From: an uncultured Armatimonadota bacterium
Lineage (GTDB): Bacteria; Armatimonadota; Fimbriimonadia; Fimbriimonadales; Fimbriimonadaceae
Direction: 5' to 3'
DNA: 64,000 bases
Assembly: GCA_903927025.1 (NCBI GenBank)
Contig: CAIYLG010000008.1
Coordinates: 62,001-126,000, forward strand
A program made the translations under genes and the position numbers. Below are positions 34,212-42,796 of the stretch, in pieces. Each line of letters opens with the position of its first letter. Within the stretch, counting starts at the first letter, position 1. Below the pieces are notes generated by a model. The model was not told where the DNA came from. It did not search any database and saw only the letters and a program-made list of their open reading frames with translations.

Positions 34212-34512
34212 CTGGCTTCTCGGCTGTGCGCTTCTGATCGGCGATAGCACCTTCAATCATCGCCTGCATATTCTGCATTGCTCGATCTCGATACTCCTGA
34301 TTGGCAATTCGAACCAGCTTAATCGCCCCCACTCCTGCCCCGACGAGGGTGACGATGAGCACCGTGGTAAACGCAAGCGCCCTTTGACTGTAATGGAGCG
34401 CTTCAATCCGCTTAACAGGCTTGTGTGGCAACGGACCAACAATCACCGATCGCCCTACCATGAGTGCCAATGCCCCGAAAAGCATCGCTGTCGTGAAAAG
34501 CCTCAGCCACAT
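34201..34512 (-). CDS. Small membrane protein, function unknown
   Basis: 103 aa with two hydrophobic helices (LFTTAMLFGALALMVGRSVIVG and LAFTTVLIVTLVGAGVGAIKLV) and a charged helical C-terminus. It overlaps rpe by 10 bp upstream and ribD by 11 bp downstream, so it is expressed with them. No family recognised. Confidence 0.75.
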   Translation of the reverse strand: MWLRLFTTAMLFGALALMVGRSVIVGPLPHKPVKRIEALHYSQRALAFTTVLIVTLVGAGVGAIKLVRIANQEYRDRAMQNMQAMIEGAIADQKRTAEKPDGS

Positions 34513-35147
34513 AGCCTCACCAGTTCCTGAGTCGCCTCAGCAAGATTTACCGCACGGGCAAGGTGGCTGCCCACCACGAAAACGTTGGCTCCTGCCGCTC
34601 GCGCTTCTGGCAGCGTCTTTGGATCAATTCCGCCGTCCACTTCAATGAGCACATCGGGCCTAATCTCACGGATCCGGGCTGTCTTCTTCAGAGCAGATCG
34701 GATAAAGGACTGTCCGCCCCAGCCAGGATTAACGGTCATGACCAGCACGATATCCACCATGTCCAAAACCGGCTCGATGGCTTCGACCGGAGTCCCTGGG
34801 TTGATCGCAATTCCCGCCTCGACTCCCATGGACTTCAGTGTTTGAATGAGCCGATGGCTGTGAATCGTTGCTTCTGCGTGAAAAATAATTCGCGTGCACC
34901 CTGCAGCCGCAAAAGGTTCGAACTGCCTCTCAGGTGTCTCCACCATCAAGTGCGCCTCGTAGACCGCGTTCGCGGCCGATTTAAGTGCCTTCACATACGA
35001 GTCACCAAAGGTGATCGGAGGCACGAACTGTCCGTCCATCACGTCTAAGTGGACGATATCTGCTCCGTTCGAAACTAAGGTCGAGACCGACTCACGAAGA
35101 TTCGTGAGATCAAAAGACAGAATGGATGGGGCGAGGTGGCAGTTCAA
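34503..35147 (-). CDS. rpe: Ribulose-phosphate 3-epimerase
   Basis: 214 aa with the family signature LAPSILSFDLTNL, DIVHLDVMDGQFVPPITFG (metal-binding His-Asp pair), a second His in YEAHLMVETPE, MTVNPGWGGQSFI and EVDGGIDP. TTG start overlaps the stop of the kinase gene. It interconverts ribulose-5-P and xylulose-5-P in the pentose phosphate pathway. Confidence 0.96.
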   Translation of the reverse strand: MNCHLAPSILSFDLTNLRESVSTLVSNGADIVHLDVMDGQFVPPITFGDSYVKALKSAANAVYEAHLMVETPERQFEPFAAAGCTRIIFHAEATIHSHRLIQTLKSMGVEAGIAINPGTPVEAIEPVLDMVDIVLVMTVNPGWGGQSFIRSALKKTARIREIRPDVLIEVDGGIDPKTLPEARAAGANVFVVGSHLARAVNLAEATQELVRLCG

Positions 35148-36961
35148 TTCCCGGCTCCTGTGGTGTCTGTACTTTCTGGGTGAATTGATTCGTCCGTTGA
35201 AGCCTGTCCCTGCGTGTCCGTATCCACTGATTTCACAAGAGTCCCGTCGTAATAGATGTTGAATGTAGCCTGCTGCTTCTTGCCGCGTGCCGTCACGTTG
35301 AAGGTGTCGCCAGGTTTGTGGGCAACTTCGTAGACCGTCTTGACTCCACTTTCGTCCAGCATATCGATCTTGACTCTGGCTGGATGAGTCAGGGTGCTGA
35401 GATCAAAGTGAAGGCGGTAGGTATAGCCATCCTTTTCACCAACCACGGTTGTGTCGTCGTCCGGCCCTTTGCTAACGATCAGGCGGATGATAGACTGCCG
35501 TTCCACTAAAGTGCGCGCACCAGGTTCTGACCGAACGATGCTGCCGGGAGGGACCTTTGAGTCCGTAACCGTCGCGGTTGCATTCGAAATATCCAGATTC
35601 AGGGTGGCAAGCAGCGCTTTAGCCTTATCTACTGTGAGCCCGGAAAGATCTGGCACCGCTACGTATCGAGAGCCAGAACTGACCACAACCGAGACCTGTC
35701 CCCCCTCCCGGATTTTTTGGCCAGGTTCTGGATCAACATCAAGAATGCTGTCCTGCGGAAGCTTGTCACTAGACTGATGCCTGGAAATTCTTATGGTGAG
35801 TTTGCTTTGACTCAGCAGGTTTTTCGCTTCGGCAATGTTCAGCGTCTGAATCTTTGGCACCGTGACCCAAACCGGCTTGCTCAGGTTCTGGATGATCCAC
35901 ATCCCCATCACCACGAGGCACAGGGTTCCGCCGAAGGTGAACAAGATCCACATCCAAATCGGCACATCCCGCTCTCTTGCCTCCGAGTCTTTCCCTTTCT
36001 TCTTCTTCTTGGAGGCTTCACGAATCGCAGACATTCGCGGTGCGACGGGCTGAGGACGCCCAGCAGGACCTTTCCCAGTCTTGGTGGGTCCAGGATCAAC
36101 CGGCTCCGGCGAAAGCGGCCAGGAGAGCGATCGCCCGAACCTCAGCGCATCCTGAAGGATTCGAAGGTCGGCCAGCATCTCGCTCGCATTGCCATACCGA
36201 TACCTGGGGTCTTTGGACATCGCCTTCTTCACAATCTCATCTAAGACCACGGGCACTGCTAGGCTGACCGCACGTAGGCTTGGAGTTTGGGACGTTGAGT
36301 GCTGCATCGCCATCGCGATCGCTGTCTCTGCTTGATAGGGCGACCTGCCCACAATCAGCTCGTACAGCAGCACACCCACCGCGTAGACGTCGGATGCTGT
36401 GCTCGGCATCGCACCGGCGCTCACTTCTGGTGCGAGATAAGGCGCCATTCCCGGAAGCACAACCATGCCAGCGGTAGAACTTGCTGAATACGCCTCCCAT
36501 ATTCCTGTCAACTGGATGCGAACGTCTCCATCCGCCATCACCGCCATGTTCTGAGGGTTGAGATCACCGTGAACCAATCCCGTGCGGTGGATAGAATCCA
36601 GCGCATGAAGGATGCTGATAGCGGTACCGACAGACACTGGGATCGAGAACGGCGCAAGCTTTTTGATGCGATCCGCCAAACTTGGACCTCGAGTAAGGTC
36701 TCCTAGAATGAATGGAGTTGATTCATCCGACTCAAGGCTCAGTAGCCGCTCAATGTTCGCGCTTTGGATGACGCTGTACTTCTGAACCGTTTGCGACAGT
36801 CGATCAATAAAGGCCCCCTCGGATGAGAACGGCAGCTTGATCACACGAATTGAGAGGTCGCGGCCCTGGATCCGATCTCGAGCCGAATATGTTGAAAAGA
36901 TGGGGCCGTCCTGAAGGAGCCCGACTAGCTCATAGCGAGCCTTCAGCAGGCGCCCTATCAC
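35144..36961 (-). CDS. PASTA-domain Ser/Thr kinase-like membrane protein, probable pseudokinase
   Basis: 605 aa with the architecture of PknB/StkP kinases: cytoplasmic kinase fold (about 1-275), a Lys-rich linker, one membrane helix (about 335-359) and two PASTA repeats (about 365-430 and 433-498) outside, plus a beta-rich tail. The catalytic features are partly lost. Lys42 (IRVIKL) and the HGDLNPQN loop (131-138, with Asp133 and Asn138) remain, but the Gly-rich loop is degenerate (LLQDGPIFST) and the DFG Asp position reads LTG (151-153). So phosphotransfer is doubtful; it may sense peptidoglycan fragments. It overlaps rpe and the small membrane gene by a few bp. Confidence 0.85.
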   Translation of the reverse strand: MIGRLLKARYELVGLLQDGPIFSTYSARDRIQGRDLSIRVIKLPFSSEGAFIDRLSQTVQKYSVIQSANIERLLSLESDESTPFILGDLTRGPSLADRIKKLAPFSIPVSVGTAISILHALDSIHRTGLVHGDLNPQNMAVMADGDVRIQLTGIWEAYSASSTAGMVVLPGMAPYLAPEVSAGAMPSTASDVYAVGVLLYELIVGRSPYQAETAIAMAMQHSTSQTPSLRAVSLAVPVVLDEIVKKAMSKDPRYRYGNASEMLADLRILQDALRFGRSLSWPLSPEPVDPGPTKTGKGPAGRPQPVAPRMSAIREASKKKKKGKDSEARERDVPIWMWILFTFGGTLCLVVMGMWIIQNLSKPVWVTVPKIQTLNIAEAKNLLSQSKLTIRISRHQSSDKLPQDSILDVDPEPGQKIREGGQVSVVVSSGSRYVAVPDLSGLTVDKAKALLATLNLDISNATATVTDSKVPPGSIVRSEPGARTLVERQSIIRLIVSKGPDDDTTVVGEKDGYTYRLHFDLSTLTHPARVKIDMLDESGVKTVYEVAHKPGDTFNVTARGKKQQATFNIYYDGTLVKSVDTDTQGQASTDESIHPESTDTTGAGN

Positions 36962-37167
36962 TGTTCATCCGCCCCTGGTTCTCGGACGAGTGCACAGAGG
37001 ACAGAGAGTACAAGGACCCCTAGTGCAATCCACTGAGTTTGGGGGCAATCCACCTTTTTGGCGTATGCCTCAGTGGACCCAGACATTACAGCCGCCTGGC
37101 TGGCACCGTACCCGCCCACTAGGAGAACCAGCACGACCAGAGAAAGGATTGGTCGAAGGTTCTTCAT
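36958..37167 (-). CDS. Small membrane protein, function unknown
   Basis: 69 aa: signal-like helix (SLVVLVLLVGGYGASQAA), short polar loop with YAKKVDCPQTQW, second helix (IALGVLVLSVLCALV) and an acidic tail. ATGA overlap with the kinase gene downstream and 4-bp overlap with aroB upstream, so it is part of the operon. No family recognised. Confidence 0.7.
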   Translation of the reverse strand: MKNLRPILSLVVLVLLVGGYGASQAAVMSGSTEAYAKKVDCPQTQWIALGVLVLSVLCALVREPGADEQ

Positions 37168-38186
37168 GATTCTCGCAGGGCCATCCGAATGCTTTCTTCA
37201 GATACGCCTTCTATAAGTTTACAATGTCCGATCTCCGTCAACAAACTGAAAGATAATTTCCCATCAAGAGACTTCTTATCGCCGTACATTGCCGCGATCA
37301 GGGCATCTTCCGATCTTAGGCCAACGTCGGTAACCGGGAGTCCCTGGCAAACAAGAAGCTTTTGAATTTGGTCGGCAGTGCCTTCCTTCGTCAACCCAAG
37401 TCGCTCGCCAAGTCTGGCTTCCACAACCATCCCAACACTAATCGCCTCACCATGCAGCATCTTCCCGTACCCTGAGAAGTGCTCAAGGGCGTGGCCAACG
37501 GTATGTCCGAAATTCAGAATTGCTCTGAGACCCAAAGTTTCGTATTCGTCCTGCTGAACGACTTCTGCCTTAAGAGCAATGCACCGCCCCACCACAGAGA
37601 GGAGGTTGGGGTGAGCTGTGTGGAGTCGATCTGCACTCAAGAGATCTACAAGGGCGGCATCCATGATGAAGCCGTACTTCCACACTTCCGCCATCCCGTT
37701 CATAAATTGGCGCTCAGGCAGCCTGTTCAGCAGGTTTACGTCAATCGTCACCCCGCAAGGTGGATAAAATGCGCCGGCCAAGTTCTTTCCCTCGGGCAGG
37801 TCAATGCCTACCTTTCCGCCAACTGAGGAATCCACCTGTGACAACAGGGTAGTCGGAATTTGGTAGAAAGGCACCCCGCGCATGTAAGCAGAGGCGGCAA
37901 AGCCGACGAGGTCTCCGACAACACCACCACCGACGGCGCAAATCATTGTCTTACGGGATGCCCGCGTTGAAGCGAGCCAAGACAGAATCTGACCAAACAC
38001 CTCTAGGCTCTTACTTGTTTCACCAGGAGGTATTACATAGACGTGGCAAAATCTAACTAGCGAATCGACGGCGTTCGCGACGTTCTCGTCGGTGACGATG
38101 CGCACGTCTGAAGGAAGCGCCTGAAAACACTCCTCTAGGCTCTCAAATCGGACCTCGTACTCGCCGTTTCTATGCTGAATTTGCAT
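37164..38186 (-). CDS. aroB: 3-Dehydroquinate synthase
   Basis: 340 aa. NAD/metal-site motifs are visible: CAVGGGVVGDLVGFAASAYMRG (about 83-104), IPTTLLSQVDSSVGGKVGIDLP, KNLAGAFYPP, and the zinc ligands in NFGHTVGHALEH and LHGEAISVGM. It is the second step of the shikimate pathway. Start overlaps aroK by 17 bp. Confidence 0.96.
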   Translation of the reverse strand: MQIQHRNGEYEVRFESLEECFQALPSDVRIVTDENVANAVDSLVRFCHVYVIPPGETSKSLEVFGQILSWLASTRASRKTMICAVGGGVVGDLVGFAASAYMRGVPFYQIPTTLLSQVDSSVGGKVGIDLPEGKNLAGAFYPPCGVTIDVNLLNRLPERQFMNGMAEVWKYGFIMDAALVDLLSADRLHTAHPNLLSVVGRCIALKAEVVQQDEYETLGLRAILNFGHTVGHALEHFSGYGKMLHGEAISVGMVVEARLGERLGLTKEGTADQIQKLLVCQGLPVTDVGLRSEDALIAAMYGDKKSLDGKLSFSLLTEIGHCKLIEGVSEESIRMALRES

Positions 38187-38700
38187 GGGACTCGTACTCC
38201 ATAATGGCTGATAGCACCAAATCAGCTCCGTTGGACAGGTCGATCTCGTCTACTGAAACTCTTATGTCCGCCTGCCGATATAGGTGAAGCCTGCTGTCTA
38301 GAATCTCTTTTGTGCGTTCTTCCCAGTTCTCCGTTTGAAGCAAGGGACGCTTCTTCTTACTGACGGATAGCCTTTCGATGAGGGTCTCGATACTTGCGTC
38401 TAGGAAGATCGTCAATCCAAGTCTTTTGAATTCCTCCCAGTTATCCTCCCGAAGGATGATGCCTCCACCAGTGGATACAACAGATGGGCCGGGTTCAATC
38501 GACTTCAAAAGGTTGGACTCATGGTCCCGGAAAGCCACTTCACCATAGATCTGGAAGATCTGAGAGATGGGCCTCCCCAACCGCTGCTGAAGCATAGCAT
38601 CGGTGTCGAGAAAGTCGCGGCCAGAAGCTTCGGACAGCGATCGGCCGATTGAAGACTTTCCGGCCCCCATCATTCCAATCAAAATCCAGCAGCGATTCAT
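38170..38700 (-). CDS. aroK: Shikimate kinase
   Basis: 176 aa from the ATG giving MNRCWILIGMMGAGKSSIG, where GMMGAGKSS is the P-loop. Also present: DFLDTDAMLQQRLG, the shikimate-binding FRDHESNLLK and STGGGIILRE. The fifth shikimate step. It is the first gene after pilQ, separated by 62 bp with a hairpin. Confidence 0.95.
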   Translation of the reverse strand: MNRCWILIGMMGAGKSSIGRSLSEASGRDFLDTDAMLQQRLGRPISQIFQIYGEVAFRDHESNLLKSIEPGPSVVSTGGGIILREDNWEEFKRLGLTIFLDASIETLIERLSVSKKKRPLLQTENWEERTKEILDSRLHLYRQADIRVSVDEIDLSNGADLVLSAIMEYESHANSA

Positions 38701-38706
38701 AACAAA

Positions 38707-38736
38707 GGGTGGCGAGATTATTGTATCTCGCCACCC
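38707..38736 (-). terminator. Hairpin between pilQ and aroK
   Basis: An 11-bp perfect stem GGGTGGCGAGA / TCTCGCCACCC with an 8-nt loop, followed on the minus strand by CTTTGTT and then the aroK ATG. It could be a partial terminator that lowers aroK expression relative to the pil genes, or end the pil transcript. Confidence 0.5.
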
Positions 38737-38762
38737 CAAGGGTTTATTGAGGATTTGCCCGA

Positions 38763-40415
38763 CTAGGGTCCGCCGGTGCTCGTGGTTTCGTCGTCTACGA
38801 TCGTAGGTGTCACAAAGATCAGCAACTCACTGTTGGTCTTAGCCTTAGACGTAAGTCTAAAGAACTGACCAATAATCGGCAACTCACCAAGAACTGGAAC
38901 CTTGTTCTGAGAGTCAGTTTCGTTCTTCTGATTGAGACCACCAAGAACAATGGTGTCACCATTCTTGACTCGTGCTACAACCTGAATGTTTTGGTTAGCG
39001 ACATTTGGAATCTGCTGACCGTCCGGTCCAGTTGAGAATCCTACAAAGCTCGTGACCTGAGGATTCAGAGCCACCGTGATCGTATTGTCCTCATTAATTC
39101 GAGGAGAAACTGCCAATCCGGTAGTTGCCGTCAGAAAGTATTCGTTCGGGGTGCTAACCACCGTTCCGTTCGAAACAGTCTGAGTGTTGTAGAAAATCGT
39201 CGTTTGAATCGTACTCGTGATACTTGCGTACTGATTGTTCAACGTTCGGATAATTGGAGAAGAAACAACCTTTCCTGTACCTTCTGACAGCGACGTTCTT
39301 AGCCTCATTGAGACGTTGCCAGTCGCATAATTAAAGAATACCGGATCAGCAGTGTTGACGAAGGTTCCTGGAGTTGATCCCGCGAACATTGTGCCTCTCT
39401 GATAGAGGAACTCAGCCCCAAAGTCTTTGCTTACATTGTCAGTAGTCGTGATGAACTCGACTTTGATTTCAACCTGACGAGGAGCCACATCGAAAAGGCT
39501 GATATAGGTCTGAAGTTGGTTGATATCGTCTTCGTTACCTCGAACGACAATGCTGTTGTCAGTCGGGTCGTAAGAGATGAAGTCAATGCTTTCTCCGACA
39601 AGACCCTGTCCGCCTGCGAGATTGACGTTGCCGCCACCCTGGCCGCCTTGACCACCCTGACCGCCGCCGCCACCAAGGCCGCCGCCACCGCCGCCGCCTT
39701 GGAGACCACCGCCGCCGCCGCCGCCACGTCCGCCGCCACCGCCGCCGCCGAATCCTTGTGAAGCGCCTTCGCCTGGCAACTGAATATCAGAGCCAGACTC
39801 TGCAGTCTTTAGGAAAGGCTGTGGAGAAGCCTGCACTGGGCTGAAAGTTCCAGCACCTGTTTGAAGGATATTTGGTCCTTGAGCGTTGCCAAAAACCTTT
39901 TCTCGGTCGATGTCCGTGCCCATCCTAGCGAACTTCTGAAGATCCTTAAAGCTTCTCGTCCCATCAGTCGCGATGCCGTAAAGCACCATGTCGTAGATAT
40001 CCCGAGCACCAGCCTTCATGACCTTGATTTTCTTCAGAGTCTTAGGCGTCTTGCTAGTTGGTGCAACGGGCGGCAATTCCACGACTGGTTTCACATGCGT
40101 GATGATATAAACCCCGTTTTCATCACGCTTGAAATATGCCCCCGCTGCCTGACAGATGTAGCGAACTGCATCTTCAGGTGTGACGCTGTCCAACTTCAGG
40201 GTGACCCTCTGATAGGGCTCCGAACTTGGCTGAATGACGAATTGGATCCCTGTTCGCTGGAACAGGGTATTCGTCGCAACCATCATATCGGCATCCTTCA
40301 GATTCAGGTCAACCCTGACGTCAGATGACTGCTGTGCCATGGCAACCGAAAGCGGCGCCGCAATGATCCCCGTGAACAAAGCCACGAGACCCAATTTCGC
40401 CCAGCTTTTACGCAT
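38763..40415 (-). CDS. pilQ: Type IV pilus secretin
   Basis: About 550 aa from the ATG giving MRKSWAKLGLVALF, with signal peptide ending in SVAMA; two upstream starts (ATG at 40427, TTG at 40439) are possible. An STN/N0-like domain (DVRVDLNLKDADMMVATNTLFQRTG) is followed by an N1-like region, then a glycine-rich linker (about residues 205-260), then an N-domain with ISYDPTDNSIVVRG. The secretin core ends in NGDTIVLGGLNQKN...KVPVLGELPIIGQFFR...ELLIFVTPTIV. The latter is the diagnostic secretin signature. It forms the outer-membrane ring through which the pilus emerges. Shorter than the Pseudomonas protein (714 aa); no AMIN domains. Confidence 0.92.
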   Translation of the reverse strand: MRKSWAKLGLVALFTGIIAAPLSVAMAQQSSDVRVDLNLKDADMMVATNTLFQRTGIQFVIQPSSEPYQRVTLKLDSVTPEDAVRYICQAAGAYFKRDENGVYIITHVKPVVELPPVAPTSKTPKTLKKIKVMKAGARDIYDMVLYGIATDGTRSFKDLQKFARMGTDIDREKVFGNAQGPNILQTGAGTFSPVQASPQPFLKTAESGSDIQLPGEGASQGFGGGGGGGRGGGGGGGLQGGGGGGGLGGGGGQGGQGGQGGGNVNLAGGQGLVGESIDFISYDPTDNSIVVRGNEDDINQLQTYISLFDVAPRQVEIKVEFITTTDNVSKDFGAEFLYQRGTMFAGSTPGTFVNTADPVFFNYATGNVSMRLRTSLSEGTGKVVSSPIIRTLNNQYASITSTIQTTIFYNTQTVSNGTVVSTPNEYFLTATTGLAVSPRINEDNTITVALNPQVTSFVGFSTGPDGQQIPNVANQNIQVVARVKNGDTIVLGGLNQKNETDSQNKVPVLGELPIIGQFFRLTSKAKTNSELLIFVTPTIVDDETTSTGGP

Positions 40416-40463
40416 TTCTTTCCTCATAAACCCTCTCAACCCCTTACCGAACTACGCGATACC

Positions 40464-41150
40464 TTATCGGCCGCCCATGCCGCCGCCGCCGCCGGCACCA
40501 CCGCCGAAGCCGCCGCCGCCACCCATGCCGCCGCCGCCCATACCGCCGCCGCCCATGCCGCCGCCGCCCATGCCACCCATGCCGCCGCCGCCGCCCATGC
40601 CGCCGCCGCCCATACCGCCACCGCCGCTGCCACCGGAACTACCGGTTCGGCTCACGGTGCTGCGCTCTGGCGCTGACAAAGTGTAGTTCTGGCTACCGCC
40701 CTTGCTACCGATCATCGCAGCAATGAATGCCGGATCAGCGGAGCGGATCTTGATGCGTCGAATAATCAGGTTGGAACCCGTGTTGACCTTAGTCTCTGGG
40801 GTGCCAGCCGTCGGCGCAGTGGTATCAACCTTCTTGATAATCTCGAAGACACCAGCTTCAACACGATAGGTCGCATCGACCTGTCGAAGTACATTCTGGA
40901 GAGCCACCTCAAAAGTGACGTTCTTCAGGCTTACAGTAACCGGTCCCTGAACTTCAGGGGCGATTGAGTAAGAAACGTTGACGTTCTTGAACAGCGCTCG
41001 GAGCGCTTCTCGAACATCGGCCTGTTCCAGCTCAAGAGAAGGGATCTGCTTCTGCGAGATATCCTCTTGGGCTGAGGCAAGCGTTGGCATCGCAGTCAGC
41101 AAGAACATGCTGAATGCAACGCTCATGGCGAGCTTCATGGTTGTTTTCAT
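40464..41150 (-). CDS. STN-domain secreted protein with Gly/Met repeat tail
   Basis: 228 aa with a signal peptide (MKTTMKLAMSVAFSMFLLTAMPTLASA). The mature N-terminus has a short secretin/TonB N-terminal-type domain (IPSLELEQADVREALRALFKNVNVSYSIAPEVQGPVTVSLKNVTFEVALQNVL, about 37-90). From about residue 165 it turns into repeats of GMGGGG type. It lies between pilP and pilQ in the same operon. It looks like a detached secretin N0 module, plausibly packing on the PilQ ring; the tail is unlike any PilQ partner I know. Confidence 0.75.
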   Translation of the reverse strand: MKTTMKLAMSVAFSMFLLTAMPTLASAQEDISQKQIPSLELEQADVREALRALFKNVNVSYSIAPEVQGPVTVSLKNVTFEVALQNVLRQVDATYRVEAGVFEIIKKVDTTAPTAGTPETKVNTGSNLIIRRIKIRSADPAFIAAMIGSKGGSQNYTLSAPERSTVSRTGSSGGSGGGGMGGGGMGGGGGMGGMGGGGMGGGGMGGGGMGGGGGFGGGAGGGGGMGGR

Positions 41151-41225
41151 ACGTTAACCTCCAATCCTTCAGAAGATCGAACTTCCCTAGTGTGTTGTCG
41201 ATTGTACATTTTTTTATTTCCGATA

Positions 41226-41963
41226 CTAGCCAGCACCGGTATTTCCGCTGTTGCCACCTGCTGCACCTGGTCGTGGACCTCTTCGGCCCGCACCCGGCGC
41301 TGCTGGAGCACCTCCACCAAAACCTGTGGCTGTTGTCATCCCTCCGGGAGGGCTCTCAAGCCGGACTGAAATTGTATGGGGGCCGATATTGCCGTCTCGG
41401 TGAAGAATGGCTCGGTCCTCGTTGATGGACACAACCGTCCACTCGGTATTCGGAATTTTCATTCCGGGTCGAATGATGGTCGTCGCCTGGCCAGTGCCCA
41501 TATCAATAAGAGCTAAGACGGAATCACCGATGATAATTCCAGCAAGTCTTCGATATGGCTGTGGTTCCTGCTGCTCGACGTCCTTGGTCTCCTCAACAGG
41601 CGGCTCGTACTGGTTGGTAAATCCACCCAGTGTGCCAAGCACTCGCTCAACATTCTGCTTCTTATCGAAGGAAGCTTCTTCCGCTGTCAGCTGGAATGGG
41701 TCTCCCCGATGTCCGAAGCGAGAGGATGCCGCGACCAAGGCCTTGTAAGGCTTGGTATCCGTCGATACGTCCACCGGCAGACCTGCGTCAACGCCCACCG
41801 GAGTGTACGTAACGGATGCCGTTGACGAGGAACTGTCCTGAGCCGAAGCTCCGGCACCGGCACCAGCTGAAGAGGAGCCACCTCCACCACAACCTACCAG
41901 CACGCCCAGAACGGACGCGAGGGCAACCAATCGAACTGACTTCTTCAACATTGGATATCTCAT
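41226..41963 (-). CDS. pilP: PilP-like pilus lipoprotein
   Basis: 245 aa from the ATG giving MRYPMLKKSVRLVALASVLGVLVGC, with lipobox LVGC (a second ATG at 41951 is also possible). A central region reads YRRLAGIIIGDSVLALIDMGTGQATTIIRPGMKIPNTEWTVVSI, matching the PilP homology domain that links PilN/PilO to PilQ (IDMxGxxxxVRPGxKI pattern). The tail is Gly/Pro/Ala rich. Identified by motif plus position; sequence similarity is modest. Confidence 0.75.
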   Translation of the reverse strand: MRYPMLKKSVRLVALASVLGVLVGCGGGGSSSAGAGAGASAQDSSSSTASVTYTPVGVDAGLPVDVSTDTKPYKALVAASSRFGHRGDPFQLTAEEASFDKKQNVERVLGTLGGFTNQYEPPVEETKDVEQQEPQPYRRLAGIIIGDSVLALIDMGTGQATTIIRPGMKIPNTEWTVVSINEDRAILHRDGNIGPHTISVRLESPPGGMTTATGFGGGAPAAPGAGRRGPRPGAAGGNSGNTGAG

Positions 41964-42001
41964 GTTACGTACCTGAAGAAACTGTTGTTGCCTAGGCAAC
42001 A

Positions 42002-42784
42002 CTAGCCTCCGCCTCCGCCAGCACCTGCTCGTGGACCCTTTCTTCCGCCTCCGCCTGGAGCAGACGGCGCACCGCCACCGGCACCAGAATCAGCTGCGGC
42101 TCCTTCCGGAACGCTTGGAGCGATGCTCTTCGAACGAATGAAGCCGACGACCGTGAGGTTGTAGGTTCCTGTCAAAAATGGGGAGGTGCCGTCAATTCTA
42201 AGACCGTCCGTAACTGCCAAATAGTTTGGCATCGACTTGTAAGCCCGAACATTATCAAGAATCTGCTTATAGGTGCCCTGTACCGTGATCGTTCCGAAGT
42301 CAAAGATCACGACCGGAAACTTGAGCGCTGGGTAGTTGTAAAACGACGCCAGAATCTGATTAACCGGTAGGTTGGCGTCCAGTAGTTGAACCTGCGGAGC
42401 AGTAACCACCTTCACACCGCCCTTCTTAAGCTGGGCGTTGACTGCGCGCTGAACGCTGTCACGATATTTGGGGGTGTCCACCGCAAGCTGCCAGGCGTTA
42501 ACCGAAAGATCGATTCCGCCACGCTTAAGGTCCATCGGAGGAGTGCGCGTCTCAACGATCTGCTTCCAGGCCTTAGCCTTTTCATCGATCATCGACTTAG
42601 CCTTCTCAAACCGCTTCTTGGCTTGAGGCATTTTCGCGGCTTCCTCATCGTTGGCCGTCTTGCTGTCCTTCAGCATCCCAACTTCCTTCATGTTGGGCAT
42701 ATAGCTGTAGAAGAATCCCCACGTGGTCGTGGCGATGAAGACCATGATTCCGAACATTAAAATTGCAAACTTACCTAGCTTCAT
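42002..42784 (-). CDS. pilO: PilO-like pilus alignment protein
   Basis: 260 aa: a short cytoplasmic start, one helix (FAILMFGIMVFIATTTWGFFYS, about 6-27), a coiled-coil-prone segment rich in Lys/Glu (DEEAAKMPQAKKRFEKAKS), and a ferredoxin-like periplasmic domain including FDFGTITVQGTYKQILDNVRAY. PilO pairs with PilN in the inner membrane. The last 35 residues are Gly/Ala/Pro rich. Called by position and topology. Confidence 0.75.
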   Translation of the reverse strand: MKLGKFAILMFGIMVFIATTTWGFFYSYMPNMKEVGMLKDSKTANDEEAAKMPQAKKRFEKAKSMIDEKAKAWKQIVETRTPPMDLKRGGIDLSVNAWQLAVDTPKYRDSVQRAVNAQLKKGGVKVVTAPQVQLLDANLPVNQILASFYNYPALKFPVVIFDFGTITVQGTYKQILDNVRAYKSMPNYLAVTDGLRIDGTSPFLTGTYNLTVVGFIRSKSIAPSVPEGAAADSGAGGGAPSAPGGGGRKGPRAGAGGGGG

Positions 42785-42796
42785 ATTCAGAATCCC

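Noticed and set aside
39431-39761. Ala-rich ORFs on both strands across the pilQ Gly-rich linker
   Set aside because: They are frame shadows of GGC/GCC repeats in the pilQ linker.
41986-42001. 16-nt palindrome TGTTGCCTAGGCAACA between pilP and pilO
   Set aside because: Short palindrome just before the pilO stop; could be an AvrII-containing chance sequence and no function is indicated.
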